Origin: Acidimicrobiia bacterium
Lineage (GTDB): Bacteria > Actinomycetota > Acidimicrobiia > Spongiisociales > JAHEDJ01
DNA: 64,000 nt
Reading direction: 5' to 3'
Assembly (NCBI GenBank): GCA_035471805.1
Contig: DATIPS010000010.1
Coordinates: 1-64,000 of the forward strand
Part shown: one piece after another, positions 17,484 through 26,855 of the stretch
How the letters are laid out: the number at the start of each line of letters is the position of its first letter
Position numbering within the stretch: position 1 is the first letter of the stretch
The notes under the pieces: generated by a model
The model's database searches: none
Seen by the model: only the letters and a program-made list of their open reading frames with translations
Told to the model about the DNA's origin: nothing
Program-made: the position numbers and the translations under genes

Positions 17484-17538
17484 CGCCGGACATCTCGCAG
17501 GAGGTGCGCACTTGGCGATACCGTTGCGAGGCGCGAAT

Positions 17539-18831
17539 CTACTCGGCCAGGAAGAGAGCCGGCTCCTCCAGGTTCTCCACGACCATCGCCAGGAACCGGC
17601 GTCCCAGGCCGCCGTCGATTACCCGGTGATCGTAGGAAAGGCTGAGCGGCATCATCGGAGCCAAGGTCACCTTTCCGTCACGGGCCACCGGCTGGTCCTC
17701 CGCCCGACCGACCGACAGAATCGCCGTCGTTCCATAGGGAATGATCGGCGTGCCGAAGCTGCCGCCGACTGCGCCGATGTTCGAAATCGTGAACGTCGCA
17801 CCGGACAGATCCCCCGGTTCCAACCGACGGGAGCGGGCCGATTCGGCGAGACGCAGGATCTCCGCGGCGGTCTCCGAAATGCCCAGTTCCCCCGCGTTGT
17901 GAACGACGGGAACGATCAATCCGCCGTCGGTGTCGACGGCGACGCCGAGGTTGTAGAAACGCAGAAGAACCAGTTCGTCGCCCTGGATGGTCGCATTGAA
18001 CTCGGGGAACTCCCGCAGCGCCGGTATGACCGCCTTGATAATCAGTACTTCTATCGGCATATCGGTGTCGGATCTGCGTGCCAGTGCCCGACGGGCCGCC
18101 AGCAGGCGTGCGGCGTCCGCCGAATCGAAGGCCGTCACATGAGGAATCTCGGACCAGGACCGGCTCATTCGGGCGGCGATCGTACGGCGCATCGCGCTCA
18201 TTGGAACACGCTCGTGATCGCCGGCGGGCTCCGCAACAGGCCCCGGTTCCGGGGCGACCGCAGAGGCAACGGTGGCCTTCTCCGCAGACTCCGTTTCGGC
18301 GGGCCGGACGATCGGCCGCTCTCTATCGTCGCCTGCGGGGCCTCCCGCGAAAGCGAGTACGTCATCACGGGTGATACGACCGTGCGGTCCCGACCCCTGC
18401 ACATCCTCGAGATCGATTCCGTGCTCCTTGGCGAGTTTCCGCACGAGCGGTAGTGCTTTCGGCCGGTCGGCGGCCGCCGAGACGTCCTCACGTTCGGCTG
18501 CTCCCAGCAGTACGGCCTCCTCGGACAGGGTACCGACGATGGGGGCGACCTCGTTGCTCGCCGCATCATCGACCTGCGGAGCCCATTTCTCTCCGGCGTA
18601 TCCGACTACAACGAGGATCTCACCGACCTTGATAGTCGAGCCGGCCTCCCCGCCTCGAAAGAGGACCACACCCGCGTACGGCGAAGGGATGTCGGTGACG
18701 GCTTTGTCGGTTTCCAGTTCGACGAGGGGCTGATCGACGCCGACCGCCTCCCCTATCTCGACCAACCACTGCACCACCTCAGCCTCGGCGAGGCCTTCTC
18801 CAATGTCCGGCAGCCGGAACTCCTTGGCCAC
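17539..18831 (-). CDS. dihydrolipoamide acyltransferase (E2) of a 2-oxoacid dehydrogenase complex
   Basis: 430 residues from GTG 18831. Single N-terminal lipoyl domain with the lipoylated Lys in ELETDKAVTDIP (about residue 43), a peripheral-subunit-binding domain (about 135-170: PLVRKLAKEHGIDL, GPHGRITRDDVL), and the catalytic domain ending in DHRVIDGG (HxxxDG) and the family C-terminus. It transfers the acyl group to CoA. It is third in the E1alpha-E1beta-E2 operon. Motif content does not separate pyruvate from branched-chain 2-oxoacid specificity. Confidence 0.93.
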   Translation of the reverse strand: MAKEFRLPDIGEGLAEAEVVQWLVEIGEAVGVDQPLVELETDKAVTDIPSPYAGVVLFRGGEAGSTIKVGEILVVVGYAGEKWAPQVDDAASNEVAPIVGTLSEEAVLLGAAEREDVSAAADRPKALPLVRKLAKEHGIDLEDVQGSGPHGRITRDDVLAFAGGPAGDDRERPIVRPAETESAEKATVASAVAPEPGPVAEPAGDHERVPMSAMRRTIAARMSRSWSEIPHVTAFDSADAARLLAARRALARRSDTDMPIEVLIIKAVIPALREFPEFNATIQGDELVLLRFYNLGVAVDTDGGLIVPVVHNAGELGISETAAEILRLAESARSRRLEPGDLSGATFTISNIGAVGGSFGTPIIPYGTTAILSVGRAEDQPVARDGKVTLAPMMPLSLSYDHRVIDGGLGRRFLAMVVENLEEPALFLAE

Positions 18832-19809
18832 TTAGTCCTCCAGTGTCTTTCCGACGGCCGCGACTATTCGATCGGCGGTCGGCACGTAGTGATGCTCCGC
18901 CAGTTTGAGCGGGACGACCATGTCCCAGCCCGTAACACGTTGGACCGGAGCGGTGAGAGAGAAAAGGGCGCGCTCCTGTATCTGCGCCACGACCTCAGCT
19001 CCGAACCCGGCCGTGCGATGGGCTTCATGCACGACCACGGCCCGGCCGGTCTTCTCAACCGACCCGACGACGGTGTCGACGTCGAATGGAACGATGCTGC
19101 GGAGATCGATCAACTCTGCCGAGACCCCCTCCTGAGCCAGGATCGCCACCGCTTTGCGCCCCTCGACGGTCATCGCCCCGTAGGTGATGACCGTCACATC
19201 CTCGCCGGGCACCAGGACGCGCGCCAGGCCGAGCGGAACGCGATACGGTCCGTCGGGAATCTCCTCCTTGACCGATCTATACAGGCGAATCGGTTCGAGG
19301 AAGATCACGGGGTCCGGGTCGTCGATCGCTTGAAGCAGCATCCCCTTGGCGTCGTAGGGAGTCGACGGGACGACCACCTTCACTCCCGGTGTGTGCGCAT
19401 AAATCGACTCTGTGGATTCGGAGTGGTGTTCCGCCGCCCCGATACCGCCGCCGTAGGGCATGCGAATCACCATCGGGGCCGTGAAACGGTGTCTGGAACG
19501 GTTCCGTATTCGGCCCACGTGTGAAACGATCTGGTCGTAGGCGGGATAGGAGAAGCCCATGAACTGGATCTCCGTGACCGGCCGCATTCCGGCGACGGCC
19601 ATTCCGAATGCAGTGCCGATGATGCCTGATTCGGCCACCGGGGCATCGATGATCCGCGCCGGGCCGTACTTCTCGTAGAGGCCGTTGGAGACCCTGAACA
19701 CTCCCCCGGTCTTGCCGACGTCCTCCCCCATCAGCAGCACTCGATCGTCCTGATCCAATGCAGTGTCGAGGGCGTCGGTGACGGCCTGTGCCAGCGTGAG
19801 GACGGCCAC
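18832..19809 (-). CDS. 2-oxoacid dehydrogenase E1 component, beta subunit
   Basis: 325 residues from GTG 19809. Transketolase-like pyrimidine-binding domain (about 5-180: LTLAQAVTDALDTAL, LLMGEDVGKTGGVF, APVAESGIIGTAFGMA, EIQFMGFSYPAYDQI) and C-terminal domain (VITYGAMT, IDLRSIVPFD, VHEAHRTAGFGAEV). With the alpha subunit it forms the ThDP-dependent decarboxylase. Its start overlaps the E1alpha stop (ATAGTG) and its stop abuts the E2 start. Substrate could be pyruvate or a branched-chain 2-oxoacid. Confidence 0.94.
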   Translation of the reverse strand: MAVLTLAQAVTDALDTALDQDDRVLLMGEDVGKTGGVFRVSNGLYEKYGPARIIDAPVAESGIIGTAFGMAVAGMRPVTEIQFMGFSYPAYDQIVSHVGRIRNRSRHRFTAPMVIRMPYGGGIGAAEHHSESTESIYAHTPGVKVVVPSTPYDAKGMLLQAIDDPDPVIFLEPIRLYRSVKEEIPDGPYRVPLGLARVLVPGEDVTVITYGAMTVEGRKAVAILAQEGVSAELIDLRSIVPFDVDTVVGSVEKTGRAVVVHEAHRTAGFGAEVVAQIQERALFSLTAPVQRVTGWDMVVPLKLAEHHYVPTADRIVAAVGKTLED

Positions 19810-20846
19810 TATCCCCCCTCAGATTCGAGGAGACGCCGCTGGCTCTCCAAATCGGAGGTCGGTTCGGCAAACATCGAATCGAACAGGTCGTCCACATCCG
19901 GCGCGCTGAGGCCCTCTGCCAGCTGGACTGCCCGTTCGACGACGTCCCCCTCTTCGCCCTCGATCAACTTCTGCCACTCCTCGTCCCACGCCTGATGCGT
20001 CTCGAGATAGCGACGCACGCGTTCCAGAGGATCCCGTGGACGCCACTCCTCGACTTCTTCTTCCTGCCGATAACGAGTCGGGTCATCGCTGGTGGTGTGG
20101 GGACCGAGCCTGTAGGTAACCGCCTCTATCAACGTCGGCCCATCGCCCCGCCTGGCCCGTTGGACCGCCTCGTTCGTCGCCCTGAACATCGCGAACAGAT
20201 CGTTGCCGTCGACCCGGACGCCCGGGATGCCGTAGGCGCCGGCTTTCTGGGCGATGGTCTCGGTCGCCATCTGATCCCGTATGCCCATCGAAATGGCGTA
20301 GTGGTTGTTCTGGCACAGGAACACCGTGCCGGTCCGAAAGACTGCGGCGAAGTTCATGGCCTCGTGGAAGTCGCCCTCCGAGGTTGCGCCGTCCCCGAAG
20401 TAGGTGATCGCTACCCGGTCGGTGCCCTGCATCCGCTCTGCCCAGGCGAGACCCACCGCGTGCAGCATGTGCGCACCCACTGTGATAGAAGGCGGGAGCA
20501 CGTTCACATAGTCGGGAGGGGATCCGCCGCGTTCGTGTCCGGTTCGGCCTGCGAGCAGCAACTCCCACGGGTAGCCCTGCATCCACATGGCGGCGGCATC
20601 TCGATAGGTGGCCACCATCCAATCATCGGGACGCAACACGGCGGCGCTTCCGACCTGTGCGGCTTCCTGACCCTCGAAAGGAGCATATGTGGCGAGCCGC
20701 CCCTGTTTCTGGATTGAAGTCGCCTTGCGGTCGTACAAACGTGCCGCCACCATCGCGCGATAGAGACGTCGCGTCATGGGGATATCGACCGGCGGATCAC
20801 CAACCAGTTCCCCCTCTGGCGTCAGAATCTGGAGCATACGGCGCAC
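19809..20846 (-). CDS. 2-oxoacid dehydrogenase E1 component, alpha subunit
   Basis: 345 residues. The ThDP/Mg motif is GDGATSEGDFHEAMNFAA followed by LCQNNHYAISMG (about 155-192); the active-site loop region has YRLGPHTTSDDPTRYR (about 250-265). With E1beta it decarboxylates a 2-oxoacid and reductively acylates lipoyl-E2. First gene of the operon; ATG 20837 (MLQILTP) is an alternative start. No E3 (dihydrolipoamide dehydrogenase) gene lies in the window, so E3 must come from elsewhere. Confidence 0.94.
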   Translation of the reverse strand: MRRMLQILTPEGELVGDPPVDIPMTRRLYRAMVAARLYDRKATSIQKQGRLATYAPFEGQEAAQVGSAAVLRPDDWMVATYRDAAAMWMQGYPWELLLAGRTGHERGGSPPDYVNVLPPSITVGAHMLHAVGLAWAERMQGTDRVAITYFGDGATSEGDFHEAMNFAAVFRTGTVFLCQNNHYAISMGIRDQMATETIAQKAGAYGIPGVRVDGNDLFAMFRATNEAVQRARRGDGPTLIEAVTYRLGPHTTSDDPTRYRQEEEVEEWRPRDPLERVRRYLETHQAWDEEWQKLIEGEEGDVVERAVQLAEGLSAPDVDDLFDSMFAEPTSDLESQRRLLESEGG

Positions 20847-20920
20847 AGGCTAGTGGCTTTGCCGAAGCCGGAAATCCGGGCCGCGCCTGCCAGGAACCAC
20901 CCCTCGAGAGCACGGCAGGA

Positions 20921-22651
20921 TCACTCGTCTACGTAGTCGATCATCCAGACGAAAACACCGTGGGATCTCCCGCCTTCCGTCTCGAAGGCGGCCGCCATCT
21001 GCCCGAGCGGACCGAGCGCCGCGGCGATCTCGGGAGCCGGTTCGAACAGCTCTACCAGGGATTGCGTGTCGACATATAACACCACAGAACCAGGATCGAC
21101 GCCTATCGCCTCGGCGACCGCCGCCAGACGAGTGCTGTCCGCGAAGGAGGGCGAAGAGCCGATTGAAGTCGCCAGCGAACCCGACGAGGCGGCTGCCAGG
21201 TATCTATCGGTGACACCCAATACGGCCGTCTCGCTGCCTATCTGACCCAGCATCCAGAACGTTCCGGAATCAAACGTGGCGCGGGCGATTTCGTCGAGGC
21301 CGTTATCACGGGCGTAACCGACGAGGTCCTCCACGGTCCTTTCGACTTCGCCCGGGTTCGTCGTTCCAAAGAGCGCCATCACGCCGATCGGATAGCCGAT
21401 CTCCTGGGCCATCGCACCGTCGGTCGTCGTCACCACCGCCAGCGCAGAGGGAGCATCGAGGAGGCCGAGAAGACTCCCGAAGTCGATTCCAGTCTCCCGC
21501 TCGGCTTCGGCCAGGAAATCGTCGGTCTCGGTTTCCCCGAGGGTCGTGGTGATCGTCTCCCAGTAGGACGCCACCGACCATCCACCGAACATCGCCAGGG
21601 TGTCGACGGGCAGGTCGCCGGTCACGCCGCCCATCTCGAGTGTGATTCCACCAGCCGGTTCCGACCCGAGCACAACCGACTCGACCCTGACTCCGTAGTC
21701 GGCGATCGAGACGGAGGCGCCGACTGCGTCGAAGCCGATTCCGGCGAAGGTTTCGGTGGCCAGACCTTCGGATGCGAGTGCGTCGGAGACGACGGAGCCG
21801 TTCAAGTAGACCGACATCAATCGGTCCGGGGGGAGCGAATCCATCACCGACGCAAAGGTGACATCGTCGGCCAGCGACGCTCCTCCCTCAGCCGCCAAGG
21901 CACCTTCCACGGCACTCTCGGTGCCGAAGACCACCATCGATCCGACCCGCGCGAAGACGAGTGCCGGATCGAACTCGAAATCATCCGACGCCGTGTACAC
22001 GACAGTTCCATCGCGTGTGACCCGCGCCACGTCGACACCGGTGGCCCGTCCGAGGCCCTCGGCGAAGTCCTCGAGGAACACGTCCGAGGCGCCGCCGTCC
22101 CGGGTCTCGACGGCCAGGAGGACCTCGGGGACATCGTTCGAGGTCAGGCTCTCGAATCCAGACATCGAGAAGGAGACGGTCCTTCCCACCCAGGGACGAA
22201 TGTCGTCGGTGAAGTCGACTCCGACGGCGTCCGACATGGCCGCGTCGATCTCCCTCACCAGGCCGTCGACGTTGAGGATGTCTCGGGCCTCGACCTCACC
22301 GGAGGTTTCGATCATCGAGATGATCGTGTCGTTCAGTTTGCGCGCGTCTCCCTCGATCAGTTGGAGGAAATCGATGCTGAAGAAGAACTCGGTATCGGGC
22401 GGCATCACCTCGGCCGCAGCGACCGACGTCGACAAGAACGAACGAAAGGCAAGAGCACCGCCACCGATCACCACAACGACGAGTACTGCCGCTCCCAGCG
22501 CCATCCACGGTCGACCCTTCGAAGCTACGAGGGGCTGTCCCGCCCCAACGACAAGGGTGTCGGAGTCCGGCAGCGCCGAACCCTGCTCACCGGCGAACGG
22601 ATCGGGCCGACTCGACTCGGGCGGATCCTGGGGTGCCTCGAAATCACTCAC
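20921..22651 (-). CDS. DUF3352-type membrane-anchored protein
   Basis: 576 residues from GTG 22651, chosen because AGGAGG lies 6 nt upstream. A short Pro/Asp-rich cytosolic head is followed by one TM helix (about 47-67, MALGAAVLVVVVIGGGALAF) and a large extracytoplasmic domain beginning VMPPDTEFFFSIDF, typical of DUF3352 proteins, with repeated half-domains that include ALAVVTTTDG and GVFVWMIDYVDE. The function of this family is not known. It lies downstream of ftsK on the same strand, with 63 bp between. Confidence 0.8.
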   Translation of the reverse strand: MSDFEAPQDPPESSRPDPFAGEQGSALPDSDTLVVGAGQPLVASKGRPWMALGAAVLVVVVIGGGALAFRSFLSTSVAAAEVMPPDTEFFFSIDFLQLIEGDARKLNDTIISMIETSGEVEARDILNVDGLVREIDAAMSDAVGVDFTDDIRPWVGRTVSFSMSGFESLTSNDVPEVLLAVETRDGGASDVFLEDFAEGLGRATGVDVARVTRDGTVVYTASDDFEFDPALVFARVGSMVVFGTESAVEGALAAEGGASLADDVTFASVMDSLPPDRLMSVYLNGSVVSDALASEGLATETFAGIGFDAVGASVSIADYGVRVESVVLGSEPAGGITLEMGGVTGDLPVDTLAMFGGWSVASYWETITTTLGETETDDFLAEAERETGIDFGSLLGLLDAPSALAVVTTTDGAMAQEIGYPIGVMALFGTTNPGEVERTVEDLVGYARDNGLDEIARATFDSGTFWMLGQIGSETAVLGVTDRYLAAASSGSLATSIGSSPSFADSTRLAAVAEAIGVDPGSVVLYVDTQSLVELFEPAPEIAAALGPLGQMAAAFETEGGRSHGVFVWMIDYVDE

Positions 22652-22714
22652 GGTACGCCTCCTCGTCCGTTCATTATCCACGCAGAGTCCCCAGGCCGTA
22701 AGGGATTTCTCGAA

Positions 22715-25003
22715 TCAAGCCTCCGACGAAGCAAACATCGAATCGAGGTCGTCGATCGTCATCAAGACGGTGCGAGCTTTCGACCCTTCAGACGGCCCGA
22801 CCACACCTTTGCGTTCGAGGACGTCCATGATCCTCCCGGCCCTGGCGAATCCGACCCGTAGCTTGCGCTGGAGCATCGAGGTCGAGCCCAGCTGAGATCT
22901 CACCACCAGCTCGATGGCTTGCCGGATCAACTCGGCGTCATCGTCGTCGGCATCTTCGGCAACGGCCTGCGCTTCCTTGGCCAGCGTCTCGATGACCTGG
23001 TCCTGGTACTGCACTTCACGTTGCTTCTTGACCCAGCCGACCACCGCGTGCACTTCCTCTTCGGACACCCAGCCGCCCTGGATGCGCTCGGCCTTGGGCT
23101 CCTTGGCCGTGACAACGAGCATGTCACCCATTCCGATCAGCTTTTCCGCGCCGCCGCCGTCCAAGATGACCCGGCTGTCGGCCTGCGAGGCGACGGAGAA
23201 TGCCATGCGGCTCGGGATGTTCGCTTTGATGACTCCGGTGATCACGTCGACGGACGGCCGCTGCGTCGCGATCACGAGGTGAATCCCGACCGCCCGCGCC
23301 ATCTGTGCGATGCGCACGATGGCATCCTCGACTTCACGACCGGCCACCATCATCAGATCGTTCAGCTCGTCGACGACCACTACCACGTATGGGAAACGAT
23401 CGAAGCCGTCCGGATCCAGGCCGCCGCGGTCCCACTTCTCCCGGTAGCCGATGATGTCGCGCACATGCGCGTCGGCGAGCAGGTCGTATCGACGGTCCAT
23501 CTCGGCGACCGCCCATTTGAGAGCATCGGTCGCCTTCTTCGGATTGGTGATGACCTTGGTGAACAGGTGCGGTACACCGTTGTACTGGCCGAGCTCGACC
23601 CGTTTGGGGTCCACCATTATCAAACGCACGTCGTCGGGAGTCGTGCGCATCAAGAGGGAGGTCACGATCGAGTTGATGCACGAGGACTTGCCTGCGCCGG
23701 TGGCTCCCGCGATCAATACGTGGGGAAGCTCGGACAGATTGATCAACTTCGGGCGGCCGGAGATGTCCATACCGAGCGCCACCTCGAGCGGATGCCCGGT
23801 GAACTCCTCCTCAGCAGCCCGCAACACGTCGCCGAGCGTGATCAGGCGGCGCTTTCGATTCGGAACCTCGATACCGATGGCGCTCTTGCCGGGAATCGGA
23901 GCGAGCAGACGGACGTCCGGAGTGGCCAGCGCATAGGCGATGTCGTTGGCGAGACTCGTGACCCGGGAGACCTTGACTCCCGGCTCGAGCTCGATCTCAT
24001 AGCGGGTGACCGTCGGCCCCGGCACGATCTTGGTCAGCCGGGCGTCCACACCGTGCTGACGCAAAGTATCTTCGAGATCGAGCGCGGTCTGCTCGAGTAT
24101 CCGTTTCGACTGTGACTCGCCACCGCCGCCCTTCAGCAGTTCCAGAGGTGGCTTCTGATAACCCTCTCCCGGCTTGGGTTCCGGGAGGGCGATCTTGGTC
24201 TGTCCCGGACCGGGACGCGCCTGGCCCTTCGGCTTCGAAGAAGGAGCCCTGTTCTTCTGGGCGCCCACCGGCTGCGAGACGGGTTTCGGCCGGGGGGCCT
24301 GCGGTCGATGCGCACCGGATGCGGCCGCCCTGGCATGGCGGGCGGGCCGGACCGGCATCTGCAGCGACCGTGCCCAGAATCGAACCGCCCGACCGATCTC
24401 ACCGAGCGCCAGGAAGAGTTGCCGCACGGTTGCTTTCGAAAGGATGAGGACGCCCACGGACGTCACGGAGGCGAGCACCACGAATGCGCCCCAGTAGCCG
24501 ATCAACCGGCGCAACGGGAAGGAAGCAAGCGAACCGACGGCCCCGCCGCGTTCGATTACCTGATCCACATCCGGCCAGAGAGGGACGGAACCGGTGAGGA
24601 GGTGGAAGAGCGACAACGATCCGACGAAGGCTGTGACCAGGCCGATGGTCAACCGCCCGTAATCATCACGATGCTTGCCGATGATCAACACCACCCCGAG
24701 CGCCGCCAGCGCAACAGGGAACGCCACGGACCACAAACCAAAGAGCAGACGGAGCGTGGACACGATGCCCCGCCCGACGGGGCCGGCCTCGCCGATGAAA
24801 CCGAGGCCCATGAGAGCGGCGACAACGAGAAGGACCACACCCCAAACGTCGTCGGCCTGTCGGCCGAGTGTTTCCCGGACAAAAGCTCGCAGTCTCGCCA
24901 GCGAGGAGAGGCCGCTCTTCCGAGATGTCTTCTTCTTGGTTGTCTTGTTGGACACCCGCTTCCGACCGTTTGTCCCCCGGCGGGTGGGTGTCCGGGTAGC
25001 CAT
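22715..25003 (-). CDS. ftsK: DNA translocase FtsK/SpoIIIE
   Basis: 762 residues. Basic N-terminus, four TM helices (about 55-190), Pro/Ala/Lys-rich linker (about 210-280), then the FtsK motor: alpha domain, RecA-like domain with Walker A GATGAGKSS (about 428-436) and Walker B VVVVDELNDL, ATQRPSVDVITGVIKANIPS, and the C-terminal gamma winged-helix domain (about 690-750) that reads polar DNA motifs. It pumps chromosome termini through the closing septum. A TAAAGT -10 hexamer 8 nt before ATG 25003 suggests a leaderless transcript. Confidence 0.96.
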   Translation of the reverse strand: MATRTPTRRGTNGRKRVSNKTTKKKTSRKSGLSSLARLRAFVRETLGRQADDVWGVVLLVVAALMGLGFIGEAGPVGRGIVSTLRLLFGLWSVAFPVALAALGVVLIIGKHRDDYGRLTIGLVTAFVGSLSLFHLLTGSVPLWPDVDQVIERGGAVGSLASFPLRRLIGYWGAFVVLASVTSVGVLILSKATVRQLFLALGEIGRAVRFWARSLQMPVRPARHARAAASGAHRPQAPRPKPVSQPVGAQKNRAPSSKPKGQARPGPGQTKIALPEPKPGEGYQKPPLELLKGGGGESQSKRILEQTALDLEDTLRQHGVDARLTKIVPGPTVTRYEIELEPGVKVSRVTSLANDIAYALATPDVRLLAPIPGKSAIGIEVPNRKRRLITLGDVLRAAEEEFTGHPLEVALGMDISGRPKLINLSELPHVLIAGATGAGKSSCINSIVTSLLMRTTPDDVRLIMVDPKRVELGQYNGVPHLFTKVITNPKKATDALKWAVAEMDRRYDLLADAHVRDIIGYREKWDRGGLDPDGFDRFPYVVVVVDELNDLMMVAGREVEDAIVRIAQMARAVGIHLVIATQRPSVDVITGVIKANIPSRMAFSVASQADSRVILDGGGAEKLIGMGDMLVVTAKEPKAERIQGGWVSEEEVHAVVGWVKKQREVQYQDQVIETLAKEAQAVAEDADDDDAELIRQAIELVVRSQLGSTSMLQRKLRVGFARAGRIMDVLERKGVVGPSEGSKARTVLMTIDDLDSMFASSEA

Positions 25004-25011
25004 TCGGGTTT

Positions 25012-25017
25012 ACTTTA
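25012..25017 (-). promoter_or_regulatory. leaderless -10 element for ftsK
   Basis: On the minus strand TAAAGT is followed by AAACCCGA and the ftsK ATG, with no Shine-Dalgarno in between. The TANNNT hexamer 8 nt before the start codon fits leaderless transcription as known in Actinobacteria. Confidence 0.6.
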
Positions 25018-25162
25018 CACCCGGCCGCTCGCTCCACCAATCATTCCGCGCGCAACCTCGCGCGGAGCGCGCGAACCGTTACGGAGCAGAGCTCGTGATC
25101 CGGTCGATCTCCGCATTGAAGCGGTCGAGAGCCACGACCTCCGACTCGAGCAACGACCTCAT
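25018..25162. other. ftsK-rnj intergenic region
   Basis: Non-coding stretch between the ftsK promoter and the rnj hairpin. It contains a short G+C-rich palindromic stretch (CGCGCGCAACCTCGCGCGGAGCGCGCG region, near 25050-25075; only its CGCGCG blocks recur) and nothing I can call a gene. Confidence 0.4.
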
Positions 25163-25214
25163 CGTTTTCGCGCGACATTCGGCACCTATTGGGGCAGATT
25201 GTCGCGCGAAAACG
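25163..25214. repeat. long near-perfect inverted repeat directly after the rnj stop codon
   Basis: Two 24-nt arms around a TATT loop. The outer 15 bp (CGTTTTCGCGCGACA / TGTCGCGCGAAAACG) are perfect and the inner 9 have three mismatches. The right arm ends 1 bp before the rnj stop codon at 25215. It is placed as a 3'-end stability or termination element for the leftward rnj mRNA, though no T-run follows. Its length and symmetry are closer to a REP or small inverted-repeat element than to an ordinary terminator. Confidence 0.85.
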
Positions 25215-26855
25215 TCATGTTTCGAGGATGAGAGGCAGGACAACGGGCCGGCGCGATGTCTCCGAACGAATGATCGTCGACGCTGCCTGGCGTACCGTCT
25301 GCTGCAAAGCGCTGTGATCCGTCTTGCGACCCTTCTCGGCCATCTTCTGAATCGCCGTCCGGACCGCGTCCGCCGCCTTGGCGAGGACCGCGTCCGGCTC
25401 ATCCATGAAACCGTGGCTGTCCATGATCGGCCCGTACTCGACCAGGCACCGATCAACGTTGACACCGATGGTTATCACCACCACCCCCTCATCCGCGAGA
25501 TGGCGGCGACGGCGGAGCACCGCCCGCTTGGTGTCACCGACTCCCGATCCGTCCAGGTAGACGTACCCGGCCGGGAAGGCCCGACGTTCGACGAAGGTGT
25601 CTTCACCGTCGAGAACGACCCGATCCCCGTCTTCGAGGACGAAGACCAGCGGCACATTCATCTCTTCGGCCAGGTCGGCGTTGGCCGACAGGTGCCGGTA
25701 CTCGCCGTGAATCGGGATGTAGGCGTCCGGACGTATCACGTTGATGAACGTCTTCAACTCCTCCTGTGCAGCATGGCCGGACACGTGCACGTGGGCATTG
25801 CGGCCGTGATAGACCCGCGCTCCCGTCCGATGGAGCTTCGAGATGACCCGCGAAACGGCCCGCTCGTTGCCCGGGATGGGAGTGGCGCTGATGAGCACCG
25901 TGTCCGTCTCATTGAGTTCGACGAACTTGCTGCTGCCCGTAGCCATCAGCGACAAGGCGGCGAAGGGCTCTCCCTGCGCTCCGGTCGTAATCAGCATTTG
26001 ACGGTCCGCAGGAAGGCCAACCAGATCTTCGACATCAACGATCCGGTCCTGGGGAATGTCGAGCACGCCGAGTCGGGACCCGACCCCGGTTACACGGTGC
26101 ATTGATCGTCCCAGGAAGGCGATTGTCCTTCCGTCGTCCAATGCGGCATCGGCGATCTGTTGAACGCGGTGCACATGAGACGCAAAGCACGCGGCGATCA
26201 CCCGGCCGGGTGCCGTGTGGACGATTCGCTCGATCGGCCCTGCGAGGGAACGCTCTGAGGGGACGAACCCGGTTCGCTCTGCATTCGTGGAATCCGCCAG
26301 CAAGAGCCGGACGCCGCGCCGCCCCAGGTGGGCGAACGTCGGCAGATCCGTCGGAGTCGAATCGATCGGCGTCGGGTCGAGTTTGAAGTCCCCGGAGTGA
26401 ACGATCAAGCCTTCCGGGGTATCGAACGCCACCCCGGCGCCTTGCGGAATCGAATGAGAGACCGGCACGAGCATGAACTTGAACGGACCGTGCTCGATCC
26501 ACTCGTTCGTCTCCGCAGCACGGAGGTCAGGGTCGACACCCAGTTCCTCGATGCGCCCGCGCGCCAGTTCCACAGACAACTCGGTGCCGTAGACGGGAAC
26601 GTTCAGGTCGTTGAGGAAGTAAGCCAGTGAGCCGACGTGATCCTCGTGTCCGTGAGTGAGGATCACGCACTCGACGTCTTCGGCACGCTCGAGCAGCCAG
26701 GACCAGTCCGGAAAGACCAGATCTACACCGAGCATGTCCTCCTCGGGAAACATCAGCCCGCAATCGATCAGGGCTAGTTTCCCCTTGATCTCAATGGCCG
26801 CGCAGTTGCGACCGATCTCGCCGAGACCCCCGAGAAAACTGACCTCAACGGTCAT
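25215..26855 (-). CDS. rnj: ribonuclease J
   Basis: 546 residues from ATG 26853-26855 (MTVEVSFLGGLGEIGRNC, the family start). Metallo-beta-lactamase/beta-CASP exo- and endoribonuclease for rRNA maturation and mRNA turnover. Zn-binding HGHEDH (about residue 75), VSHSIP, beta-CASP region with STNAERTGFVPSE, and C-terminal IPIHGEYRHL. The open frame extends upstream, but the start overlaps dapA by ATGA and matches the family. Followed by the long hairpin at 25163-25214. Confidence 0.95.
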   Translation of the reverse strand: MTVEVSFLGGLGEIGRNCAAIEIKGKLALIDCGLMFPEEDMLGVDLVFPDWSWLLERAEDVECVILTHGHEDHVGSLAYFLNDLNVPVYGTELSVELARGRIEELGVDPDLRAAETNEWIEHGPFKFMLVPVSHSIPQGAGVAFDTPEGLIVHSGDFKLDPTPIDSTPTDLPTFAHLGRRGVRLLLADSTNAERTGFVPSERSLAGPIERIVHTAPGRVIAACFASHVHRVQQIADAALDDGRTIAFLGRSMHRVTGVGSRLGVLDIPQDRIVDVEDLVGLPADRQMLITTGAQGEPFAALSLMATGSSKFVELNETDTVLISATPIPGNERAVSRVISKLHRTGARVYHGRNAHVHVSGHAAQEELKTFINVIRPDAYIPIHGEYRHLSANADLAEEMNVPLVFVLEDGDRVVLDGEDTFVERRAFPAGYVYLDGSGVGDTKRAVLRRRRHLADEGVVVITIGVNVDRCLVEYGPIMDSHGFMDEPDAVLAKAADAVRTAIQKMAEKGRKTDHSALQQTVRQAASTIIRSETSRRPVVLPLILET

